From Porites lobata (taxonomy: Eukaryota; Cnidaria; Anthozoa; Scleractinia; Poritidae), in contig CALNXK010000096.1 in assembly GCA_942486035.1 (NCBI GenBank), forward strand, positions 132,001-196,000: DNA of 64,000 bases, written 5' to 3'. Below are positions 34,992-44,459 of this stretch, piece by piece (position 1 is the stretch's first letter; the number at the start of each line of letters is the position of its first letter). The notes under the pieces were generated by a model. The model was given only the letters and a program-made list of their open reading frames with translations, was not told the origin of the DNA and made no database searches. Position numbers and translations under genes: made by a program.

Positions 34992-35423
34992 AGCTTCGCC
35001 GATCTTTGCGTGGTCCACGCCTCACTAATTTGACTTTCTCTCCCCATATTTCACTAACAATGTTTCCAAGTAGAACGGAATTCAAGTTGGAGGAGAAATT
35101 TTCTTTCTGTTGAGATCCTGCCAATAAAATATCTTTAGCCTCCGTGAGACTATCTGCACTTTCTTCGTAGTTACACATCACCCTATGAAGAACAACGCTT
35201 TTTCTTACATCAATACAAGCAAGCGAATATTATGAGAAGCTTACAAAATCCGCGTTAAGGCGAATACTTACCATGACTTCCACTTGAGCAATGCCTTAAT
35301 CTCCTCGTTTTCTCCTGAGCTTTCACTCTCGATCGGACGTTTTCTCGGCCTTGCAGCCATTTCAGAGAAATGTGTGTAGTGTACAACAGAACGGTTTTCA
35401 AAATTTGTAAACCCGACACGGCG

Positions 35424-35443
35424 CGATTTTGATTGGTCGATTG
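35424..35443 (-). promoter_or_regulatory. CCAAT box in right TIR, likely transposase promoter
   Basis: Inverted CCAAT word (ttgattggtcga on the plus strand), about 65 bp upstream of the transposase ATG at 35360. Mirror image of the site in the left TIR. Confidence 0.45.
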
Positions 35444-36034
35444 AGACAATGTGGTATTGTCGATTCGACCCGAGGGGACCCAGGATGAGAACAGAAATTC
35501 ATGTTGACAATTTGCGTTAGTGTACCCTTAGTGTACCCTTAGTCTTTGTTTGTCAACGTGACGAGGTTACCAAGCCGATTTCAACGGTCGTTGTGTCGTG
35601 GTGGATTTGTGCACGGTTCTGGCCCAACGTTTTACTGTTTCATCGGGGAAACAAACTGCCGCCTGGCGTCGCTCGCAGGGATGCGATTGCGTGGCTAGAA
35701 AGTTGAAATGAAAGTTTAACCTTTGTAGTTGGATTCTGCGGTGGAATTTTGGCCGTGGGGATATTTTAACGTGGAATTTTTGGCTTCGTTCGGCGGGCTG
35801 TCCAGATTGGAAGTGTTCGGCCTTGCTCTCTCTTTAGTAGTGGAAACTCAGAAATGAAAAAAATCGCTAAAATCGCACCGGATCGGGAAAATAACCACAC
35901 AGCAAGCAAGAACACACCATGTAAATAAGGTAAGACGTTTTTTTATTGAGAATTTCTACGAGTATTTATCTTCCTAAATCTATAACGTGGATTCCCATAC
36001 AAATCCTTCATAAATTCACAGCCGCCATGTAACC

Positions 36035-36040
36035 CAATAC
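36035..36040. repeat. TSD of the HECT/integrase element, left copy
   Basis: caatac, repeated at 41512-41517. The uninterrupted sequence in the left TIR (ggtattgggtta) shows a single copy, which confirms the duplication. Confidence 0.85.
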
Positions 36041-36059
36041 TATGGTGGCCCATATCTGC

Positions 36060-36354
36060 AAACACAACAAAGACTTTTTCAAACACAACATAGTATTATC
36101 TGAACACAACAAACTATTATTGAAACACAACACAGTATTATCGAAGCACATCACAATATTATCGAAACACAACACAATGTCATCGAAACACAACAAAGTA
36201 TTATCGAAACACAACACAATGTCATCGAAATACAAGACGGTGTTATCGAAACACAACACAATATATCGAAACACAACTCAGTGTTTGCAAAACACAACGC
36301 AAATCTCCCAAAACACGACACAATATTTGCGAAACACAACACAAAATTTTCCCG
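36060..36354. repeat. Left subterminal array of ~21-bp units
   Basis: About 14 units with consensus aaacacaacacaatattatcg (roughly 20-22 bp). The right subterminal array holds the same unit in inverted orientation. Frames read through it (repeats of SKHNT-like peptides) are by-products. Such arrays often bind the element's own transposase. Confidence 0.9.
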
Positions 36355-36460
36355 ATTACGTAATGCAGTATTACTATATAAGGTATAAACCCATCATTGC
36401 TCAACCGCTGACATGCTTTGCAATTTCCTGGCATTTTTGTTCGCCATTTTACTTGGAAAA

Positions 36461-39341
36461 ATGTTTTGTGCGAGCTGTGGAGCTGGTTTGAAATCTTTTT
36501 CAAAATTTTGCCCTTTTTGTGGACAAAAGGTAGAAAACGACTCTAGTGCAAGTGAAACAGATAAAGGTGCAACAAAATGCTTGAGCTTCAAAAACTATGC
36601 TGCAAAGAAAAGCGAAGAGAGGTCGACTCATTTTCGATCAAGTGGCTCCAAGAGAAGAGGGCAGAAGAGGAAAGAAGAAGATCCCTTAGCGTTAATTAAT
36701 ATACGCGTGATGCGGTTTGTTGGCCCAGATGTGACAGCTCCGATCCGTGGAAAGACATTGGCCTTGAAAGTAAGAAAGGATTGTGGATATGCAGAAGTCT
36801 TTACAGAGGCCTTGGTGAAACGCCAAGCTCATGACCAGGCATTTGACTCGAAGACAAGCTGGAAACTGGTTTACCCAGATGGACAACTGGCCATGAATCT
36901 TCCAGGTCAGCAAGAAGAAGAATTCACTCTGCGAAACTACAAGGAAGATTTAGGTAAACCTTACAACAGAATTACTTTGTACCTGTGCCCAGAGGAACCG
37001 GAAGACGAGTTTATACTGGATAGTGAAACTGAGACGGAGCCTGATACTCAGGGTGTTAGGTAAGATATTAAGTCACTCTCATCTATTTATGCCCCTGGGT
37101 TTTTTGGGCCCTAAGAACAAGAAGAGGAGGAAGAGGAAATTATACGAGAGGGGAAATTAAATTAGCTTTTATTTGGACACTTCACTCTTTTTGGAACGTC
37201 AAAAGCTATATCCTTTTTCAATATATTTTTCAGAAGCTTAAGCTTACATTATTTCAGTTTAACATACTCTTATCTTCATCATGAATATTTAGTGGGATGC
37301 TATACTAGATAATTACTATTAGGTGTGTTTATTGACAAAATCTGACTTAACTTTCATTTAGAAAAACTTAAGAGTTTGGTTTACCGTAGTTGCATAATAC
37401 AGAAGGAAAACCCCAGATTGTATATCAGAGGCCTTACAATCAATTTAAAAATACAAATTAATGAAATTTCGAATTTGCTGTTTATCAGGAAAAAATTCCG
37501 ATCAGAAGAGTGCAAAACTACACCTGACCATCAACTTCCATTTCAGCAAAGGTAGGCATTAGGCTAAACAAGAAACTGACTTGCCTTATTCTACTGTTGA
37601 CCTGTAGTTTTAGAAGAAATCATCTTTCGTTTAAAAGTGAACTGGATGTAAAACATCCACCACAGTTCAATTTGTAATAATACTCATTGCCTTTAAATTC
37701 TTTTGTAGTGCATTTCCAAAAACACAAACACACCCTGCAACATCTGATGTTGATGTTAGTTTCAGTAGTGATGCAGATCATCTTACCACTCAACAAAGGT
37801 AAACATTACACTGAACAAGAAAACATTAACCTGGCTTTCACCAAAGTTAAACCTTAGGCAAAATTAGGGAGTGCTGGAGACTGTCATTTCACTTCAGTTT
37901 TAGCCATGGTATTAAGATAGTTAATGTGATGTTTGAAACTGAATTAGCAGTAAAACACACACCACAAGATGGTACAAGAATTCACATAGCGTGTTATCTT
38001 TTTACAGTACAGGTAATGCCTCATCTGTTCGTGTTCCTCACACATATGCACATTCTGTAACATGTGATGATGGTCCTAGTTCCACCAGTGATGCAGATCT
38101 GCTTTATGCCTCCTTAATCCCTGGCACTTTGCTATACAGTAGTGATTCTGAAGGAGAAAATGTCGCTGTGGCAGTAGATGATCCTCAAGAGTTTCAAACA
38201 AAGACGAGCTGGTCATTACAAGAGATACTAGAACAACTAGCTCTTAAGATTAATGAAGATAAGATATCAAAATTTAATATAAGTCGTAGTCATCTTTGGG
38301 AACGAGCTTTAAAGGGGCTTAGAAGAAAATCTTTTTCTCCAGATAACAAGGTTTCAGTTAAGTTTACTGATGATTCTGGAACTTCTGAGGGTGCAATTGA
38401 CTTAGGGGGACCAAAAAGAGAATTTTTTACCCTGGTCCTGGATTGGATTGTTAACTCACAGTTATTTTGTGGTCCAGAAAAAAAAAAATTTTTGTCATGC
38501 AATGCTAACTATTTGGGAAATGATTACTTTTTTTATGCTGGTGAGTTCATTGCTATGTCCATAGTTCATGGTGGTCCTGGACCAAGATGCTTTGGTCCTC
38601 CCTTGTATGATGCATTGACAAAAGGAGTTACACAAGCAAACGTCTGTCTTGACGATCTTTATGATTTTGACCTCAGAAATTCTCTGCAGGCTCTAAAGAA
38701 TACCACATCTGTTCAAGAGGCTCAAAAGCTAATGTCAGATCATAATCTAGAAACAGTCTTAGAGCTTGCAGGTACCCTCCAGATATTAAGAAAACAGGAA
38801 GACATTTTAAATCTTGTTGACAAGACTGCTCATTGGTTTGTAATTAAGAGGGTCCATGCAGCATTTGAGCAATTTAAAGGAGGGCTTTCCCAACTAGGTG
38901 TCCTTGAAGCTATGACAGAAAATTACGAGAAATTTAAAGAGGTTTTCTGTTATTCTGAAGTAACACTAACTGCAGAATTATTTGGCTGTCTTTTTTCTGT
39001 CCATTATAGTGAAACTGGTTCAAATAATCGCCAACTTGAAGGGCTAGTGTTGTCCCGGTGGAATGATTTTTTACAAGATGTTGAAGAAAAAAACAGTAGA
39101 ATTGACTTTTAGAGATATTCTTTTTTTTGTCAGTGGAGTTAGGGAAGTTCCCCCAGGTGGTATAGAACTGCACATTGAATTCCTTCATGCACCTGAGCAA
39201 TGTGGTGAAAAATCCAAGTTCCCAAAAGCAAATGCATGTTCCTGCCAGTTGCTATTACCAGTGGTGCATGACACATATGATGGCTTTAAAAAAGATGTCA
39301 CCTTTGCATTTACAAATACCAGGGGATATGGATATGCATAA
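36461..39341 (+). pseudogene. Zinc-ribbon HECT E3 ubiquitin ligase, one frameshift
   Basis: Exons 36461-37059, 37489-37551, 37709-37798 and 38008-39341 join in matching phases (AG/G or AG/T). The N-terminus is a zinc ribbon, FCASCGAGLKSFSKFCPFCG. A basic segment, a ubiquitin-like-looking region (about residues 80-180) and an acidic Ser-rich linker follow. The last exon is a HECT domain: N-lobe marks are GTSEGAIDLGGPKREFF and YFFYAGEFIAMSIVHGGPG. The C-lobe has KANACSCQLLLPV; its Cys (KANAC) aligns with the catalytic thioester Cys. The C-lobe is out of frame after an A7 run at 39087-39093. HECT ligases pass ubiquitin to targets; closest recalled relatives are G2E3-type. An upstream in-frame ATG at 36413 would add a hydrophobic stretch and was not chosen. 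Confidence 0.8.
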
Positions 39342-39822
39342 TGTTTTAAAACTCTTCCCCAGTCTTTTGACATTAACTGAGGTCCTAATACTGTTCTTGT
39401 TCATGTTTAATTGAAAGGGTAAATGCAAATGAATAAGAATGTCACCTTTGCATTATTTTATAAATACTAGGGGATAGTAAATAATGCTTTAAAACACTTT
39501 CCTCAGTCTTTTGAAAACTAAGGTTGCGATATCGTTCTTGTTCATGTTTAAGTGAAGTAATTGGATATGAATAAAGTTTCACTTTACCATATTGTATCTC
39601 ATTTCTAAATGTGAAAGAGTAGAGGTTCTGTTGAGAAAGACAAATGCCCCATCAAAGTAATCACAAGTTGTACTTTTGTGTACAACCAATTTTCCAATCT
39701 TGTTTGCACTTAAAGTACTGAATAGGATATATTACATTTCATCTGAAAAATTGGTGGAAGTCATTTCAATCTGCTGCTTTTCCCTAGTACCATTGGACTG
39801 TACTAAACTGTCCTAGAATGAC
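39342..39822. other. Space between convergent HECT and integrase genes
   Basis: AT-rich with no frame. It contains two similar copies of a ~110-bp segment (ctcccagtcttttga-like and gttcttgttcatgttta words at about 39350-39410 and 39495-39552), likely the two 3' untranslated ends or a small duplication. Confidence 0.4.
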
Positions 39823-41049
39823 CTATTGTGATACTTGCATTAAACGTTGGAAAAGTATTAATGCCTCCCTCCAGTTTGTCGGACGGTGCAAATTTAAACT
39901 CTCCAGTGCATAATTAAAATACTCGAGAAAAATGTTTTCTTCTTCGTCTGTTGTACAGTACACAGCCATATCATCAAGTTGTTGTTCTGTGATGGGACAT
40001 CTGAAATCTTCAAACCCACTGTTCTCTGGAAGGTAGAAAAGCTCATCAGGCCTACCAGGGACTGTATCGTGACGTGATTTTTGAATGTAATGGGTGTTCC
40101 AGTGATCCCTTACATGATCTAGGTCCGCCTGCAAGATATCTTTAAAACAGAACCACAAACAGGACATACTTAATTCACTTGCATTATCAACAATATTTGT
40201 TTCAACTAAGTCTTTAAAAAAATTAATCCACCACGTTGATCTTTCATGCCGATAAAATGACCACCATCCTTCTATGCGCTGGTTTGTTGGGGACGATCCG
40301 TACCTATGTGCATTTAATCCAGCTTGGTCGTCATTACCGTTTCCCCGAAAATAACACTGCATGGCCGCCATGGTCACATTTTCAGTCCCACAGTCTGTTC
40401 GAAGAACTCTTGGGCAACCTCTGTTTGATTTAACACAATTGTAAAACAATGAAGCTACGTGGCATGGGTCATTATTCAAGGGGCAAATTTTCAACCACAT
40501 GACTCGATGACTGAAACCGTCCACCGCACCATGAATAGGAAAGCCGTATGGCTTTAACTTATCGTAGCCGTCAACATGCCAAGCAAAATTCGGGCCTGGG
40601 TTAGTGTACGACCTTCTCCTTAGTGCATGCGCCTTTCGCAAGGCTGTTCCTTCAGGGTCAACTTGTTGTAAAATCCCTTCCACCTTTCTTCTTGGTGCTT
40701 GTATTCCATAATCCAAACGAAGGGTGTGCCACATAGCTCAATAACCCCTCATGCAGCCTGGCCCGTCCAATTCTTGTTGAATGGCCTGGTAAATTTCGGC
40801 ATCGTCACTGTTTACATTCCTTCTTCTTAATCCGTACTCGCGAAGTCTATTGTGCAACGTACGCATAGACATTTCTGTTGCATGGTACTTTTCTAAAAAG
40901 AGTAATATAACCAAGTAATCAAACCCACGCTGAAAATAATAACGAATGAGAACCTCCTCTTTGTCCACGGCTGCTCCACAACTAGAGCAGTATTAGTAAG
41001 TTTCCTCGAGCTCTTCTGAGCAGTTCAAGCACTTAAAAAACACATCCAT
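39823..41049 (-). pseudogene. Zinc-ribbon DDE integrase, two in-frame stops
   Basis: A single minus-strand frame. It starts MDVFFKCLNCSEELEETY, then TAA (40995-40993), then YCSSCGAAVDKEE, so the CxxC pairs form an N-terminal zinc ribbon. An HTH-like region (RTLHNRLREYGLRRR) follows, then a second stop, TGA (40740-40738), and the catalytic core: PNFAWHVDGYDKLKPYG (first Asp), VLRTDCGTENVTMAAMQ (second Asp) and SPTNQRIEGWWSFYR (Glu). Beyond it are WNTHYIQKSRHDTVPGRPD and an acidic tail. This is the integrase-core family I recall as abundant in cnidarians and fish. No frameshift was seen. Both stops could come from C-to-T changes (CAA, CGA). Confidence 0.85.
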
Positions 41050-41241
41050 TCTCGCGACAGATCGCCACACGCGAAGATAACAAACAAAATAGCGGGAATG
41101 ATTCAGGCGCATAACGTGTCAGCGGTTGAGTAATGATGGCTGATGGATACGATGGATACATGCTTTGTATCCTTTGTATGACGCTTTGTATAGTGACAAA
41201 TCTAGACCGGAAATGCGTCTGCTGTTGGCGGGAATGCGTTT

Positions 41242-41492
41242 CGCAAATATTGTGTTGTGTTTTCTAATTCGTGTTGTGTTTTGGTAAAATTGTGTCGTGT
41301 TTTGCAAATACTGTGTTGTGTTTCGATAATACTGTGTTGTGTTTCGATAATACTGTGTTGTGTTTCGATAATAATGTGCTGTGTTTCGATAATAATGTGT
41401 TGTGTTTCGATAACAGTTTTTTGTGTTCAGATAATACTGTGTTGTGGTTAGAAAAGTGTTTGTTGTGTTTCAAGAACTTTTTTTTTGTGTTT
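41242..41492. repeat. Right subterminal array of ~21-bp units
   Basis: About 11-12 units of gtgttgtgtttcgataatact type, the reverse complement of the left array's unit. Confidence 0.9.
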
Positions 41493-41511
41493 GCAGATAT
41501 GGGTCACCGTA

Positions 41512-41605
41512 CAATACCGCTTTCGTTGAACAGTCACGTCCCGGCTCGCACACCGCTAATAATTAAGCTAATCCTTTCACGTGACGTGAGCTTGGGCTGC
41601 CTGTG
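41512..41605 (-). repeat. Right TIR of the P-like element, outer part
   Basis: Begins with the caatac duplication and runs ccgctttcgttgaacagtca to gggctgcctgtg. Reverse complement of 25218 to about 25311. Confidence 0.9.
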
Positions 41606-41612
41606 GTCTTAT
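41606..41612. repeat. TSD of the P-like element, right copy
   Basis: gtcttat immediately after the right terminus. Confidence 0.7.
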
Positions 41613-42315
41613 AAGTACCAAAACCACTGCCTTAATGACCATCTACAGATTACACCTAGCATTACAATCCTAGAAGAAAAAGGTAGCCGCTGTTCGAAAA
41701 TTATTTGTTATAAGTGTGTACATAAAATTGTATGTTATATATTTGGTGTTTTACAAAATGTATTTTTACAATTGATCTCATACAGTAGTGATGTCAGCTG
41801 ACCCATCCCGTGAAGAAGAGTGGGAACAGGTACATGTATCTTTTGTTACCCCCCCCAAACTGGTAAGGAAGTTAAAGAGGTGAAGGTAAAGACTGTTTAC
41901 AACAGTTGATTGCATTTAAATACACTTGTTCAAGATCAAGATAACTTGATGCACACAGTGTGTTAAAGGTAGTCAAAGTGGTAAAATCTACTAATTCTTG
42001 CATCATTGTTCATTCAAACTAATTAGTTCAGATTTACTATTCATGCCTATCACTAAAATTTCAATAGGAGGGGTTGATTCAACAACTAGAAAGATGTCAC
42101 TTTGATCTACGTTATACAACTCAATTTCCTACATTGATCGTCCTTTGCTTCTAATATGAAGATATACGTACGTCTTTGTGAAGGTCATACATAGCCACTG
42201 CCCTAAGCCCCCAGCCCCATAATCATTTCTTAAAACCTAGGAAAAATTGCACATTAGGTTAAAAAATCTACCTTTTTTGAAAATGCCCAACACCCTCTAA
42301 AATCTTAAACGTGTG

Positions 42316-42392
42316 ATCAGGCCCTAAACATTGAGCAGACCTTAAGGTTAGATTAACGACACGATAACAAACAAAACAGGCATTATTTACCT
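42316..42392. repeat. Short dispersed repeat, copy 2
   Basis: gatcaggccctaaacattga onward; copy 1 is at 19465-19542. Confidence 0.65.
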
Positions 42393-42975
42393 ACCTTTAA
42401 CTCTTAAGATTATAGCGCAGCAATGATCCTGCATACCAAGGTAATGTTTTGACGTTGCATTATATTTTCACTAAGCCAAGTAAAAAAATGTTTTTTCTTC
42501 TTTGCTGTCTTCCCTTCCAAACCACCTTTCCTTAATATTATTAGTCACTAAACAATTTTATTCTAAGAATGCAAAAAATCAATAAGCATTTTTGATGGCT
42601 TCTATCAGGCAGGTACAACCTTTACGTGATGTATCTCGGTTTCAATAAAGAGTAGATGATAATTCAGCCTCAGCAGTTGCTTGCAAAGTTTTCCTGCTCG
42701 CAGTTGATGAAATGGATTCCAAGGTAATATTAATCAAGGATGCTTTAGTCTACCGTTTCTTTGCCTAATGCGCAATATTCCTTGTCACTTGATCCTTGTT
42801 TGGGCCCTGAACGTGTTAGTAATATGATGAAGGACAAAGATAAAATGGTCTACCCAGTTCAGCTTTGTATTCTTGTAAGCTGAATGCTTAGTCGGATTCT
42901 CTGAGTTTATTTACTTCTATCCCATCTGTACGGTGTCCAGTAAGGGACATGAGATGCAAAATATATTTGTAACAA

Positions 42976-43197
42976 GCATTGCCACTTTTACCTCCAACAA
43001 TGCCACTTATTTATCTGGCACTGATACTTAATAACTACCACTGCCACTTATTTATCTGGCAATGCCACTTGATATCTGGCACTGCTACTTAATAACTGCC
43101 ACTGCCACTTTTTATTCGGCACTGCTCCTTAATAACTAACACTGACACTTAATTATCTAGCATTGCCATTTAGTAAGTGGCTTTGTAGCTGCCCGTT
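42976..43197. repeat. ~41-bp minisatellite with ~20-bp subunits
   Basis: About five diverged units based on gccacttatttatctggcac and gatacttaataactaccact, which are themselves related half-units. It lies inside the first intron of the RNase-H-fold gene. Confidence 0.7.
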
Positions 43198-43940
43198 ACG
43201 ATGGTATGTGCTTTTTAGTCAAAACGGCGGGCAAGCTGATGTTCTTCACAGACTGTTCTTCTTCTCTTTTTCACAGTGTTTGTTGCTTCATCTTTATGGT
43301 AATCAGTAAAGGGTAAATCCGTATTACATTGAGTTTAAAGAGGCATAAATAAATAACCCCAAACATTTAGTATGCATGCAGCTATGCCATATTATTTCAC
43401 ATAACAAGTTAACCAAAATAGAGTCGAAACATGCATGCATGAAAATCTTAGGTCCAGTTCATCAAATTTAACATGCGTGAATCAATAAACTCGAGACAAA
43501 TGTAAAATGTTAAGTAACGCTCCGTCTGAGAACGATAGCAGCAACGGCAACGGAATGCATGGAATCCTTTTACCCAACCACAGATAATTGGCTTAACTAA
43601 TTAAAATGCAGAATTCTGATTGGCTAAAACCCTTAAAAAAGCGATTTTTCCCCGATTTTGCCGTCGGAAATGCCAAAAGTAGGAAAAATAGGCCCCGACC
43701 TATTGTCTTGCAATTTCGTACAAAATTAGTATGTGGGGAACACGACGATTTCTGCCCACGAAGGTTCAGATCACCGAAGTGTCATATTACACAAAGAGTG
43801 AAAGCCATTTCATGAGCGCAAATTGACGGGTTTTTTTCCCCTTGATTCAGTCTAAAACGTACGAATATCTGTAAATATCACATCTCAGTTGTAAATAGTT
43901 GTATATAGTTCTTTTTTATGTGATATTCGAGTGTTTCTCC

Positions 43941-44189
43941 ATGCCGAATTCGGCTTCGTGTTGTTGTTCACGCCATAACGAGTACCAGCAAGGCGAGGTC
44001 GATTCAAAGAAGCTGCGACTCTGCACTCCTGAGGAATATTCTATGTCTGTTCCAGACCAAAGATGGAAAAACCGCAAGAGGAAGATTTGTATATATTGTC
44101 GGTCAAGGTTGGAAATGGAAGCGAAGTGCAGTAGGCTTGAGGAAAAGTTGAATTTTGTCCACTTTCAAACATTACAATGCCTAATGTGA
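43941..44189 (+). CDS. Small Cys-rich basic ORF, unrecognised
   Basis: An 82-residue frame starting MPNSASCCCSRHNEYQQG. It has Cys clusters (CCC, then CTPEEY, then KICIYCRSRL) that could bind zinc, and ends in a charged helix (EMEAKCSRLEEKLNF). No family is recognised. It lies in the first intron of the surrounding gene on the same strand, between a minisatellite and a LINE, and could be a mobile-element relic. Confidence 0.3.
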   Translation: MPNSASCCCSRHNEYQQGEVDSKKLRLCTPEEYSMSVPDQRWKNRKRKICIYCRSRLEMEAKCSRLEEKLNFVHFQTLQCLM

Positions 44190-44459
44190 TATTTCAGAAA
44201 GAAACCGACTGATTCATGTTTCGCCGTATTTGTCCAATTTCTGTTCGCCCAGTCATCTGTGTTCTAAATAACCGTTTCCCAAAATAAAAGTATGAAAAGT
44301 AATCATCAAACTCATTCAGTCATTGTACGACACGATGTCCCTTGTTGTAAATGTTGGCTTAGCCCATTTTAAATTTACCATAACATTTTGTTTCATTGAG
44401 ACGTATACTCAATTTTGCAGTTTTTAAAAGTCAATATTTTACAGCTAGGCAAATTGTTT

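Larger units (their letters stand above)
30561..35360 (-). pseudogene. P/THAP9-like transposase, interrupted and 3'-truncated
   Basis: Minus-strand exons: 35360-35272 (starts MAARPRKRPIESESSGE), 35182-32015 (interrupted by the MULE), 31487-31392, 31029-30891 and 30654-30561, with matching splice phases. The long exon has ICCANCMKIKV and a basic coiled coil (EVVQQLAEERQARYNAEK). Then come WHPK-VMRLCLDLYCKNPHV, FLILPSNKTI, and GGFVIDEMKIQ, whose Asp is the likely first catalytic residue of the RNase H fold, followed by GKHKLVGFVDLGKGHEL. I see no exons for the second Asp or the Glu before the second ORF of the opposite strand. Such transposases excise and insert the element in the nucleus. This copy is broken by insertion and by 3' loss. 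No THAP finger is visible at the N-terminus. Confidence 0.75.
35406..36040 (-). repeat. Right TIR of the P-like element, inner part
   Basis: Reverse complement of about 25302-25929. It has a small internal tandem duplication absent from the left TIR (agtgtaccctt twice, near 35519-35542). It is cut at 36040 by the HECT/integrase element; the outer part resumes at 41512. Confidence 0.9.
36041..41511. mobile_element. TIR element encoding a HECT ligase and a DDE integrase (5.5 kb)
   Basis: Ends are tatggtggcccatatctgca and, inverted, tacggtgacccatatctgca, followed at both ends by aaacacaa. A 6-bp duplication flanks it. Its insertion point is exactly defined by the intact left TIR of the host element. 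Inside are subterminal arrays of ~21-bp units at both ends, a plus-strand zinc-ribbon/HECT gene (36461-39341) and a convergent minus-strand zinc-ribbon/integrase gene (41049-39823). The integrase is the probable mobility enzyme. I cannot place the superfamily; the 6-bp TSD does not match Harbinger, Tc1 or piggyBac. Confidence 0.85.
25218..41605. mobile_element. P/THAP9-like DNA transposon with helicase cargo, containing two nested insertions
   Basis: Termini read cacaggcagcccaagctcac at the left and its reverse complement at the right, flanked by a 7-bp duplication. Subtracting the MULE (32868-34981) and the HECT/integrase element (36041-41511) leaves about 8.8 kb. It has long TIRs (about 0.7 kb), a Pif1-type helicase gene and a second ORF reading right, and a transposase gene reading left. 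The transposase block WHP...VMRLCLDLYCKNPHV...LPSNKTI and GGFVIDEMKIQ resembles P-element/THAP9 transposases, and CA-starting ends with a 7-8-bp TSD suit that superfamily. Both insertions, and loss of the transposase 3' half, make this copy inactive. Confidence 0.8.

Noticed and set aside
36008..36342. ORFs full of VLCFDN or SKHNT repeats at 36.0-36.3 and 41.26-41.8 kb
   Set aside because: They are translations of the ~21-bp subterminal array, whose near multiple-of-three length leaves several frames open.
36413..36460. Upstream ATG adding a hydrophobic signal-like segment to the HECT protein
   Set aside because: The zinc ribbon and HECT fold are cytosolic or nuclear, and the next in-frame ATG at 36461 starts directly before the first zinc Cys.
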